Shown here piece by piece: positions 36,793 to 44,093 of a stretch of DNA of 64,000 nt; within the stretch, counting starts at the first letter, position 1; every line of letters starts with the position of its first letter. The stretch spans positions 868,001 to 932,000 of the forward strand of contig NZ_CP060696.1 of assembly GCF_014467055.1 (NCBI RefSeq), read 5' to 3'. Below the pieces are notes generated by a model. It was not told the DNA's origin and did no database searches. It saw only the letters and a program-made list of their open reading frames with translations. A program made the position numbers and the translations under genes. This DNA comes from Caproicibacterium amylolyticum (GTDB lineage Bacteria; Bacillota; Clostridia; Oscillospirales; Acutalibacteraceae).

Positions 36793-37320
36793 TTACTCCT
36801 TACTGCCACCGAATACTTCACGCAGGGCGGCATTTGCTTTGTCTTTGTCGGTGAGTGCTCCGGCACTGGGGCCGGGGGTAGCTCCGGAAAACTGCGGCGG
36901 CTTTTCCTCGGAATTAAAAAGGAATCCGTAATCTTTTTTCACAGATTCAAGCTGTTCTTTCAAACCAAGAATATTATCGCCGTCAAGTTTCAAGGCATCG
37001 GTTTTAAGGTGAGCTTTAACTCCGGTCACATCCTTTGCTTTTGCCGTTTTCAGTGCATCGTTTAGTGCATAGTCAAACTTGATTGCATCAACCTGTTTTT
37101 GCGCTGTCGTGGCGGCTGTATCAGCTTTTGCTTTCCATTCCGGGTCATAACCAGTCAGCTTTGTGTTTGCTGTATCCAACTGCGCTTTGTAGTTGTCCCG
37201 CTCGGTCGTAATTGCGGCATTGGCACCCTGCAATTTTGTGATATCTTTGCCGTGTAAGGCAAAAACCTTTTCTGCCTGGTCTTCCGTAAGGCCAAGCGCT
37301 GTCAATTCTTCTTTTTTCAT
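36793..37320 (-). CDS. Phage scaffolding protein (GP20-like)
   Basis: 175 residues, highly charged and coiled-coil rich, start MKKEELTALGLTEDQAEKVF, with the GYDPEWKAKAD segment typical of phage minor structural protein GP20. It guides capsid assembly and is absent from the mature head. Confidence 0.88.
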   Translation of the reverse strand: MKKEELTALGLTEDQAEKVFALHGKDITKLQGANAAITTERDNYKAQLDTANTKLTGYDPEWKAKADTAATTAQKQVDAIKFDYALNDALKTAKAKDVTGVKAHLKTDALKLDGDNILGLKEQLESVKKDYGFLFNSEEKPPQFSGATPGPSAGALTDKDKANAALREVFGGSKE

Positions 37321-37446
37321 GCGTCCTCCGTGTGCCTAAGCGTTTTAGGTGGTCGCCATCACCTGACACCCTGCATTTTTAGCCCGGCAGGTGGGGCAAA
37401 TAGGTAAATTTAATAGGCCTTTTTACGTCTTACCCAGGACGTACAA

Positions 37447-38607
37447 CTATTTTCTTGCCGCCCAAACGGCCTTAGCCGACTGACTATGCGAATATCCAAG
37501 TACCTGTTCGCGCTCGCTCTGCCGCAGCAGGCCGGTTTCCTCGCAAAAATCATTCAGCTTGCCTCGCTGTGCCTTCAGCTTTAAAGATGCAGCGGAAAAT
37601 TCATCTTTAAAGCCTGCTTCGTCATATGCTGCCAGTTCCCGCTTCGTTTCTCTAATTTTGCGTTCCATTGACCGCTGGATTTGTGTAGCATCGTAATAGC
37701 TGATTTTTCCATCGTTGTAAGTGACTTTTGCATTGTTCTTGCGGTTGATTTCATCGCGCGGGTAGGCGCTGCTACTTAATCCCTCAAAATATGGGAAAAA
37801 GCTGTGTCGGCAGTTCCACCCACACAGCCCCGCACCAGTTCCGTAGCCAGTAGAACTCTCAAAGTCGTCATACTCTCCGCTTCTGCCTGACCGGCTGAAT
37901 ACTTTGCCCTGCCAAACTGCGTGCGTAGGCCGGGCACCGGAGTGCGCGGTTGTTTCGACTAGGTCGCACCCCATGTCATCCGCGTGCATAAGCGTTGTTT
38001 CTGCCGCCGTCTGGTTGACTCCGGTCAGCCCCGCGCGTCTGATTGCAACGTCCAGCTTGTCAACATGTCCGGACGGATAAGACACCGTGCATCCGGCTTC
38101 TGCTGCTTGCCTGACGGCCATACGAAAAGCTGTATTGTAATCAAATGCACCGCTGCTGACTTGCATTTCAACCATTGTCGCCGCTTGTATGTACGCTTGC
38201 TGTGATGTGCTGGCGGTTGTCATAGTCAGATTTTGTAATTGCCCGGCAGTTTTACGCACAGCCGCCAAAATTCGCTCATGCGCGGCGGGGGACAACTTAA
38301 TTGATGGTTTCAGGCCAGCAGCAATATAAATCCGATTGTCAGCAGTAATGCAGGCGGTTTCTGCATCCTCGAACATTGCCCTGACCTGCCTTGCAGACAG
38401 TCCAGATAGCTTTGAAACACGCTGTATAACTTCCGCATACAGTAAGCCAGATTGCTGTACCATAACCGCCTGATATGCTGCTGTATCAGTCATGCGGCCG
38501 GTTTTCAATAGCCGCCTGACAATATCGCGAATGATTTGATTTTCTAATCGGCTATGCAGCTCTACAATATCATCTGTGCAGTGGTCGAGATAATCAGGGG
38601 TTAACAT
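37447..38607 (-). CDS. Phage minor head protein (Phage_min_cap2, MuF-like)
   Basis: 386 residues of the minor capsid 2 family, with the conserved GWNCRHSFFPYFEG motif around residue 265 and a DMGCDLVETTAHSGARPTHAVWQG block before it. Located between portal and scaffold genes. The 126-nt gap to the scaffold gene holds no gene. Confidence 0.88.
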   Translation of the reverse strand: MLTPDYLDHCTDDIVELHSRLENQIIRDIVRRLLKTGRMTDTAAYQAVMVQQSGLLYAEVIQRVSKLSGLSARQVRAMFEDAETACITADNRIYIAAGLKPSIKLSPAAHERILAAVRKTAGQLQNLTMTTASTSQQAYIQAATMVEMQVSSGAFDYNTAFRMAVRQAAEAGCTVSYPSGHVDKLDVAIRRAGLTGVNQTAAETTLMHADDMGCDLVETTAHSGARPTHAVWQGKVFSRSGRSGEYDDFESSTGYGTGAGLCGWNCRHSFFPYFEGLSSSAYPRDEINRKNNAKVTYNDGKISYYDATQIQRSMERKIRETKRELAAYDEAGFKDEFSAASLKLKAQRGKLNDFCEETGLLRQSEREQVLGYSHSQSAKAVWAARK

Positions 38608-38858
38608 GGTTCGTAAGTCTTTGCAAAAATATCAGGTTTGCAGGGATAAAATTCACCGTTTACGCCACGAATGATAAAGTCTCCGGGCTGAGCTTCCATA
38701 ATTCCTTCCAAAGTCTGAATTTTCATTACAGGACGTTTCGGGTCTTTATAACTAACTCGGATAGGGTCAAGTCCCATTTCTGAAATTGCAGACACGCAAT
38801 CGGAATTATCTTCAAACTGTATTGCCTCAATAACAACCGGCTTTTTACGATATTTCAT
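38601..38858 (-). CDS. Small conserved phage protein (PGDYG type)
   Basis: 85 residues of a well-known phage type: start MKYRKKPVVIEAIQF, then GDFIIRGVNGEFYPCKPDIF. Function unknown. Start at 38858 is fixed by the family start; it lies inside the 3' end of the portal gene. Confidence 0.8.
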   Translation of the reverse strand: MKYRKKPVVIEAIQFEDNSDCVSAISEMGLDPIRVSYKDPKRPVMKIQTLEGIMEAQPGDFIIRGVNGEFYPCKPDIFAKTYEPC

Positions 38859-40263
38859 TCTGCATCTCTTCCTTTCCATCCGCGAACGGGTCAACCTGTC
38901 CTTTCTGCGCCTCGCCTGCAATCGCTTTTGCATCTTCCTCGGTGTAACTTTCAAACTCCATGAGATACCGCCAAAACGGGAATTTACCAGCTATGACATA
39001 CTGCCAAAACATTTGTTTTCGCTGGCTTGGCTCGTTTACAATGCTATCATCCCAATCGTATGCAGTCTGGTAGGACCCCTGCGGTGCTAAATTGTACAGT
39101 GTCGCAAGTTTATCCATGCTGTAAATCAAGTCGTCAAGCGCGTTTTGAAGTGCCTTTTGAATATCTTTTACAGTGCAATAGCTGCGCTGACGGCTTGCAT
39201 TGATTTCAGTCGCCGTCTTTGCAACGTTCTGCGGGTCTGACAATGTTCCGTAAGCAAGGCCAACCTGCATTTCAATCTGTTTGAGCATGGTATTCATGCC
39301 GCGTGCAAAGCTTTCATCCCGCAGCGCAGGCGCAAAAATCTGATAAAATGTTTGGTCGCCCGTGGGAACATCATGCCCTCTATACAACCGCTTGTCACGT
39401 TCTGGCATTGAAAAGCATTCGCCGTCTGGACTCTTCCTCAAATAGTCGTCTGCAACGTCCAACGCCATTTCACCGCCACGATATTCCCATAGATAGCGGC
39501 CATACTGCTCATCAAAATCGTGTATTGTCTCGACTGCATCTGCAAACACCGAAGTTCCCAGTGGAGAATGCCTGTCCTGCCGGTTCGCCTGCGGCACGCG
39601 GAAGTACGCGAATAGTGGCCGGTCAACGTTTGAAATCTGCGCGTCTGGTGAAATTTGTGCCCATTCCGGGACAGCGGAAAGGTCTATCGGTGTGCCAATA
39701 GAATCGGATGAATGACTTTCAAACGCTCTGTTCTGAATTGTGTGAGTACCGTTTTGATACTCGTGATGCTCAGCACGGGTAAAAATGCTATTCTTTCGCC
39801 GAATCTGCTCAACAAAAATGCACCCGGTCATACGACCAGATGCATCAAATGAAGTAGGGAAGAAGTCATCCCCCTGAACAGCGTCAATTATAATTTTGCC
39901 GTCCTGCACATAGGGCTTGAACACAATGCCACCTAACGCGCAGCCAAGCTCAGCATAAGAGCGGATGCGGTCAAGCATTTTATTCATCTGCTGCTGCAGG
40001 AAATCAGCACGCGGCGAACCAGTAACATCAACTTCAATTTCGATTGTGACAAGCCGGGCAAATTCAGAAGCGATAATGGATGGTAGTTTGCAGCTATGTA
40101 TTCCTGTTTTCGCATTGCACCATGGGCCGCCATTCTCATACATTCGCGCCCACATATCAATCGCGCTTGACATCTTTTCAGATAACGCAATATCCTGCTC
40201 GTTACCAGTATCAAACATCTGGTTGAGCATAGACCGCAGCCATTTCAATAGCTTTTTAAACAT
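38845..40263 (-). CDS. Portal protein (SPP1 gp6-like)
   Basis: 472 residues. It has the portal pattern of the SPP1/Gp6 group (FARLVTIEIEVDVTGSPRADFLQQQ; FRVPQANRQDRHSPLGTSVFADAVETI; LSDPQNVAKTATEINASRQRSYCTV). Forms the dodecameric DNA entry ring. Start at the ATG 40263 after a GAGGTGAACG site, 5 nt after the terminase stop. Confidence 0.9.
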   Translation of the reverse strand: MFKKLLKWLRSMLNQMFDTGNEQDIALSEKMSSAIDMWARMYENGGPWCNAKTGIHSCKLPSIIASEFARLVTIEIEVDVTGSPRADFLQQQMNKMLDRIRSYAELGCALGGIVFKPYVQDGKIIIDAVQGDDFFPTSFDASGRMTGCIFVEQIRRKNSIFTRAEHHEYQNGTHTIQNRAFESHSSDSIGTPIDLSAVPEWAQISPDAQISNVDRPLFAYFRVPQANRQDRHSPLGTSVFADAVETIHDFDEQYGRYLWEYRGGEMALDVADDYLRKSPDGECFSMPERDKRLYRGHDVPTGDQTFYQIFAPALRDESFARGMNTMLKQIEMQVGLAYGTLSDPQNVAKTATEINASRQRSYCTVKDIQKALQNALDDLIYSMDKLATLYNLAPQGSYQTAYDWDDSIVNEPSQRKQMFWQYVIAGKFPFWRYLMEFESYTEEDAKAIAGEAQKGQVDPFADGKEEMQNEIS

Positions 40264-40267
40264 TCGT

Positions 40268-41488
40268 TCACCTCCAATCTGCCCAGCGGAACTCACGCGC
40301 TAACACGGTATAACAGAAATACCGCATTGCGTCCATTGCATGGTCGTTCTCTTTGATTACAGTGTCATCGTCCTTGTCTTCATCCCAGCGGTACAAGGAA
40401 AATTCTCGAATCGTATCTTGGCACGACTCGTGAAATTTGAGCATACCTGCGTGCAAGAAAGACGATGTGACGCGAATACCGTCAAGCACATCGTTGTCGC
40501 CTTTCCACACTTGAAATTTACCATGTCGCCGAATGCATTCAATGAAGCTTGCAGCGGACGGGTCAACAATTACTTTGCGAATGTAATAGCCTTGCGTTAA
40601 CTTTTCGAGTTCTGCATAATATTCTTCATCCGTCTTTTGCTTCTTGGCCTTGCGACTATCGTAATAATATTCATGCACCATAGTCGCTTTATGGTCTTGC
40701 ACACACCACAGCTGCATGGCAGTAGGGTTTACAGTGCCATAATCCATGCTTACATACCATTGCCCGTCAATACCGGCCAACGACTTATGAATTATAAACG
40801 AATCTGGAGAATCGGTGAACATGGGGTAAACGCGCCCCTCAGCCACTACCCACAGCCCAAGAATATACCGGTCATAGAAAACGCCTGAATAGTTGTTGTA
40901 ATATTCCTGCTTCTTTTCTTCGCTCAATGATGGATTATCGTCAAGCAGGAAATGCAGATGCAACGCATTCTTCTCTTCGGAATGCAGCACCCAATTCTGA
41001 TAAAACCAATGCTGCGGTCCCTCTGGGTTGCAGTTGAACCAATACTTTGAGCCATTCACAGAGCAGCGGGCAAGCGCCTGATTCACGAACGACTCAGGCA
41101 TTAGAGCCACTTCATCCAACAGCACGCCCGCCAACGTAATGCCCTGTATGAGCTGATAGCTGGATTCATCCTTGCCGCCAAAGATATAGAAACAATTACT
41201 TTTGCTGCCGCGTGACACCGTCAGAACGTGATTTGCAAAATGCAGTTTGAAGTTTTGCTGCAAATATCGGACACCCATAAGTGGCCGAATGATGTTGCGC
41301 TCTGCTGAAACAACCGTTTTTCCGCAAATGCCAAAGTTCTGGCCGTTGAAGTTTCCCATTGCCCACAGCACAAACGATAATGACATAACGCAAGTCTTAC
41401 CAGCACGGACGGCGCCATCACAAATTAATGCTGAATATTTGGAGTAGGGGAAAGTGAGTATTTGACGTTGCTTTTCTGAAAAACTCAT
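40268..41488 (-). CDS. Terminase large subunit (PBSX/Terminase_3 type)
   Basis: 406 residues. The ATPase has the Walker A-like DGAVRAGKT (near residue 25) and Walker B GVLLDEVALM (near 125). The RNase H-like nuclease has YVSMDYGTVNPTA and KVIVDPSAASFIE. Cuts and pumps DNA into the prohead with the small subunit. Confidence 0.95.
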   Translation of the reverse strand: MSFSEKQRQILTFPYSKYSALICDGAVRAGKTCVMSLSFVLWAMGNFNGQNFGICGKTVVSAERNIIRPLMGVRYLQQNFKLHFANHVLTVSRGSKSNCFYIFGGKDESSYQLIQGITLAGVLLDEVALMPESFVNQALARCSVNGSKYWFNCNPEGPQHWFYQNWVLHSEEKNALHLHFLLDDNPSLSEEKKQEYYNNYSGVFYDRYILGLWVVAEGRVYPMFTDSPDSFIIHKSLAGIDGQWYVSMDYGTVNPTAMQLWCVQDHKATMVHEYYYDSRKAKKQKTDEEYYAELEKLTQGYYIRKVIVDPSAASFIECIRRHGKFQVWKGDNDVLDGIRVTSSFLHAGMLKFHESCQDTIREFSLYRWDEDKDDDTVIKENDHAMDAMRYFCYTVLAREFRWADWR

Positions 41489-41937
41489 TTTTTCTCAAGC
41501 TCCTCTTTGAGCGATTTTGTAAGCGGGTCGTCTTCAACGGTAACAGTAGACTGCTGCACTTCCGGGTGCTCAGACCAGCCTTTGAAGTTATTCCGCAGGC
41601 TAAATTGTGCGCCGTTGCTGCCGTCTTTATCATACAATCTTGATTCTGCATAATCCTCACAGCGGGACTTCGCGCGCGTAACCGTGTCAAAGAACTGCGG
41701 CTTTGCCTGATAGTTTAACAGTGCCTGCCTGCTGGTGAACCCTAGAGCCAAAGCAAGCCCTGTAACAGTAGGCGGTCTGCGGTCAAGCATAATTGGATAT
41801 CCGAATTTGTTTAAAACAGGTTCACCTTTCGCGTCTAAGAGTGGCGTACCTTTGCACTCCTCGAAATAAGTGTTGATAACCTTTTGCATTTGCTCCACAG
41901 TTTTATATCTCGGAGGGCATCCGACTTTTTTACTCAT
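41485..41937 (-). CDS. Terminase small subunit (GP3 DNA-packaging type)
   Basis: 150 residues; start KKVGCPPRYKTVEQMQKVINTYFEE and RPPTVTGLALALGFTSRQALLNY (HTH), as in GP3-type packaging proteins. The stop overlaps the large subunit start and the ATG overlaps the stop of the 41-residue gene upstream. Confidence 0.88.
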   Translation of the reverse strand: MSKKVGCPPRYKTVEQMQKVINTYFEECKGTPLLDAKGEPVLNKFGYPIMLDRRPPTVTGLALALGFTSRQALLNYQAKPQFFDTVTRAKSRCEDYAESRLYDKDGSNGAQFSLRNNFKGWSEHPEVQQSTVTVEDDPLTKSLKEELEKK

Positions 41938-42059
41938 TTCTTTTCACCACCCGGCGGTTTATTTGGCCAGTACGGGCATTTTCCCGGATACTGGCATACT
42001 GGAGTTGCATTATTTTTGTCTCTGTAAATGCAGTCCCCATTCTTTGGACAGTAAGGCAT
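41934..42059 (-). CDS. 41-residue Cys-rich phage protein
   Basis: A short gene preceded by GAGGTGG. Encodes a peptide starting MPYCPKNGDCIYRD with four Cys (4, 10, 22, 29) and a Pro/Gly/Lys tail. The spacing suggests a small zinc-binding knuckle. Its stop overlaps the ATG of the terminase small subunit (ATGA), so it is translationally coupled to packaging genes. No family recognised. Confidence 0.7.
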   Translation of the reverse strand: MPYCPKNGDCIYRDKNNATPVCQYPGKCPYWPNKPPGGEKK

Positions 42060-42081
42060 CGTAACCACCTCAAAAATCGTA

Positions 42082-42110
42082 TAAAAATAGCAGCCCAGTT
42101 AAAGGCTGCT
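42082..42110 (-). terminator. Intrinsic terminator at the 3' end of the structured RNA region
   Basis: On the minus strand: AGCAGCC, 8-nt loop, GGCTGCT (7 bp), then ATTTTTAT. It lies 23 nt before the 41-residue gene, inside the late operon leader, so some read-through to the packaging genes is expected. Confidence 0.8.
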
Positions 42111-42619
42111 GAATCATCAAAGACAGGACTTATTGACAATGCCTGCCCGGTTAAGTAACACCTGCCGACTCGTATCGCATAGGTAAATCAGTCAGGTAAT
42201 GGTGAGCTACCCCGGTCACGACCCGGTGGGCACGTCCTATTGGACTGCCGTAACTCATACAGAAACATCGGAAATTAATCCGATGTTGGCCCCTGAAAGA
42301 ACGCTTACGCGGTTCAGGCGGCTCTTTTTTTGCACGCTTCGGGTGACTATTCCTCCCGCGCTCGAATGTTCCTTTTTGGTAAGGCGGAATGCTTTTCACA
42401 TTGAATCCTAACCGCCACTGAATTAGCCAGTATCAAAAAAGTAAATATTAAAAATGGACTTGCAGCACCGTAATCGGTGAGTTGGTTATGCTGCTACCTG
42501 TTTCCCGACGGCCATTTTTTTCGCCGGAGCTATTGATTTCTTGTAAATTCACAGCTAAGACGCTCTTTTCATACCGTTTGCGAAGTCGTTAGAAAGAGTA
42601 AAGCAACTGTCTTCGTAGT

Positions 42620-42684
42620 GCACAGTGCAGGACTCGAACCTGCTTCTCCAAAAAGGCGAGTTACCCTTGCTACTCGAACTGTGC
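42620..42684 (-). ncRNA. tRNA-like element with a collapsed anticodon arm
   Basis: Minus strand: 7-bp acceptor (GCACAGT/ACTGTGC), TC, D-like arm (GAGT, 10-nt loop with GG, ACTC), only 14 nt (GCCTTTTTGGAGAA) where an anticodon arm and variable loop should be, then a canonical T arm (GCAGG, TTCGAGT, CCTGC). Total 65 nt, no encoded CCA. A weak CC-TTTTT-GG hairpin could mimic an anticodon loop. It is not a normal decoding tRNA. Confidence 0.7.
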
Positions 42685-42838
42685 ATATAAAGCTGCTCTG
42701 TCTCACGACGGTGCAGCAGTAAAAAAATGGAAGGAGACAAAAAATGAATCAAAAAATGAGTCCTTGTAATCTTGATTAATTAGAGATAAAATAATAAATT
42801 GGGTGAGTTTACTCTCTTAATTATTTGCTCTCTATTTT

Positions 42839-42867
42839 AATATTATAGTAACATACGTAACAGTCAA
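42839..42867 (-). promoter_or_regulatory. Candidate late promoter upstream of the structured RNA
   Basis: Minus strand: TTGACT, then AATATT at 17 nt, or an overlapping TATAAT at 14 nt. The -35 box contains the stop codon (TGA) of the late-regulator-like gene. Transcription would enter the structured RNA and then the packaging genes. The 120 nt between here and the RNA is AT-rich. Confidence 0.55.
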
Positions 42868-43211
42868 GCCTTTTTCAAAAAATTATATAAATATTGCTTT
42901 TCGGCTGTGAATGACCGGCCTGTACGTTTCGCAATCTGCCACCATGTCATGTTCCTGCGGTAATGCATATCCAACAAATTCTTTGCCCGCACGTCTGTAA
43001 CGCTGTCTATGTACGCATCTAAGACACTTAATTTTTCGCTCAGTAGTTTTACTTCCTGCTGCGTTTTATCGTCACAGGCGACCCCACGGAGCATAATAGA
43101 GTGGGGAAAACCGGAAGAGTAGTCTTTCGCTGTGTCTCCAACAATTTCAGTTTGCAATGTGTGTAGACGAACGGACAAATCATGGTAGCACGATAATTCA
43201 TTGCGAGTCAT
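42864..43211 (-). CDS. Sigma-70 region 4-like / ArpU-type late transcription regulator
   Basis: 115 residues. The C-terminal 55 residues look like a sigma region 4 type HTH (SVTDVRAKNLLDMHYRRNMTWWQIAKRTGRS). Proteins of this size and position, last early gene before the packaging genes, act as late gene activators (ArpU/RinA-like) in Gram-positive phages. Start at 43211 overlaps the MazG gene stop (ATGA). Confidence 0.75.
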   Translation of the reverse strand: MTRNELSCYHDLSVRLHTLQTEIVGDTAKDYSSGFPHSIMLRGVACDDKTQQEVKLLSEKLSVLDAYIDSVTDVRAKNLLDMHYRRNMTWWQIAKRTGRSFTAEKQYLYNFLKKA

Positions 43212-43480
43212 GATTGTACCTCCATCCTCGCCCATAGCCGGTTAAGCTTGTACTCCTCTATGTCACTTGTGCCGCCGTACAGTATGCGCAATTGCTCCAA
43301 CATAATCTGTACGTCTCCTGCCTCTTCTCGGATTTCGTCCAGTGTTGCAAACCCGATACGATACTTCAGCAGTGCCTTTGTCAGCTCTGACATTTCCTCA
43401 ACGGCTTTATCTACTTGCGAATTTTCACCGTATGTACGGATTGCTCGGCCCTCAATTTCTTTTCTGCGGTCATCCGTCAT
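43208..43480 (-). CDS. MazG-like nucleotide pyrophosphohydrolase family protein
   Basis: 90 residues: AIRTYGENSQVDKAVEEMSELTKALLKYR followed by EIREEAGDVQIMLEQLRIL. The E-x-x-E and E-x-x-D motifs of the MazG fold are present. Phage MazG proteins lower alarmone or nucleotide levels. Start at 43480 has GGAGG upstream. Confidence 0.82.
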   Translation of the reverse strand: MTDDRRKEIEGRAIRTYGENSQVDKAVEEMSELTKALLKYRIGFATLDEIREEAGDVQIMLEQLRILYGGTSDIEEYKLNRLWARMEVQS

Positions 43481-43734
43481 TTCCTCCAACCTCCTTGTAA
43501 ATAAGCTATTTGACATATTTTTTGTTCTGCCCGTGCCTGATCGGCACAGATTTCGTGTCGCCAATAGCGGCGCAACGTCCAACGAATTCCAAGCACATAT
43601 AATTCTTCGTCAATGCACAATTCGTCACAGGCAGGATAAGGATTTTTCAGAGTTGCAAGCTGGTTCAATTGCTTTGCTCTGACATTGGGACCGTATGGAG
43701 GTGGAGGGGCAGGCTTAGATACTCGTTTAGGCAC
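43477..43734 (-). CDS. Small phage protein of unknown function
   Basis: 85 residues, Pro-rich start (PAPPPPYGPN), then a helical part with VLGIRWTLRRYWRHEIC. GTG start with GGAGG 7 nt upstream; overlaps the VRR-NUC gene by 70 nt. No family recognised. Confidence 0.6.
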   Translation of the reverse strand: MPKRVSKPAPPPPYGPNVRAKQLNQLATLKNPYPACDELCIDEELYVLGIRWTLRRYWRHEICADQARAEQKICQIAYLQGGWRK

Positions 43735-44093
43735 TTAATCGCCTCCTGATACCCGTAGCAGATGCAGGCGCAATAACCGTGTTCTGACAACTTGTCAATC
43801 CACCATAGTTGTTCCCTTGACGGCTTGCCTTTTGCTGTCTTTAGCTCTATGTACAGCCCTGCAAAATTGCCGCGAGGGCAGGGAAGCGACAAATCAGGGA
43901 CACCTTTTTTTACACCGGACGCCTTGTCAATCGCAATTTGCTTTGCGTCTGCATAGGTAGTTTCGTTTTTGATATGATGTAGTAATGCCAATTCAGGGAA
44001 CCGGCTGCGAATAGCCGGTTGCTCACTCCAAAGAAAGATTGCGTGCTGAATGGAAGATTCCTGCATGGGATTGAGTTTGAAAACACGGTTCAT
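43665..44093 (-). CDS. VRR-NUC domain nuclease
   Basis: 142 residues. PD-(D/E)XK-type VRR-NUC core: KKGVPDLSLPCPRGNFAGLYIELKTAKGKPSREQ with the D and E-x-K catalytic residues, then CYGYQEAIKCL. In phages it accompanies a helicase and may process replication or recombination intermediates. Start overlaps the helicase stop. Confidence 0.88.
   Translation of the reverse strand: MNRVFKLNPMQESSIQHAIFLWSEQPAIRSRFPELALLHHIKNETTYADAKQIAIDKASGVKKGVPDLSLPCPRGNFAGLYIELKTAKGKPSREQLWWIDKLSEHGYCACICYGYQEAIKCLNEYLSLPLHLHTVPMSEQSN

Larger units (their letters stand above)
42082..42718 (-). ncRNA. Large highly structured phage RNA candidate (ROOL/GOLLD-like)
   Basis: About 640 nt without a credible gene. 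Read on the minus strand it holds, in order, a GCTGC/GCAGC stem (42691-42718) and a tRNA-like element (42620-42684). Next come a long ACAG.CTCTTT/AAAGAG.CTGT stem, CCGGCG/CGTCGG (42505-42527), a bulged GCAG..CACCG/CGGTG..CTGC stem (42462-42494) and GGCGG..AATG/CATT..CCGCC (42383-42416). Then follow CCTGAA/TTCAGG capped by CGC-GUAA-GCG, a GNRA loop (42292-42318), a perfect 8-bp ACATCGGA hairpin (42265-42286), GGCAGTCC/GGAC-TGCC (42229-42249) and the terminator. ROOL and GOLLD RNAs are large ornate RNAs of phages and often sit beside tRNAs; membership is inferred, not shown. Confidence 0.6.

Noticed and set aside
42151..42399. Minus-strand open frame of 82 codons inside the structured region
   Set aside because: GTG start within a hairpin, odd basic composition and no coupling to the next gene. 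The stems of the RNA explain the sequence better.
42744..42779. Plus-strand 11-codon ORF with a fine AAGGAG site
   Set aside because: It lies antisense to the late leader, has no promoter or terminator in its direction and is too short to judge.
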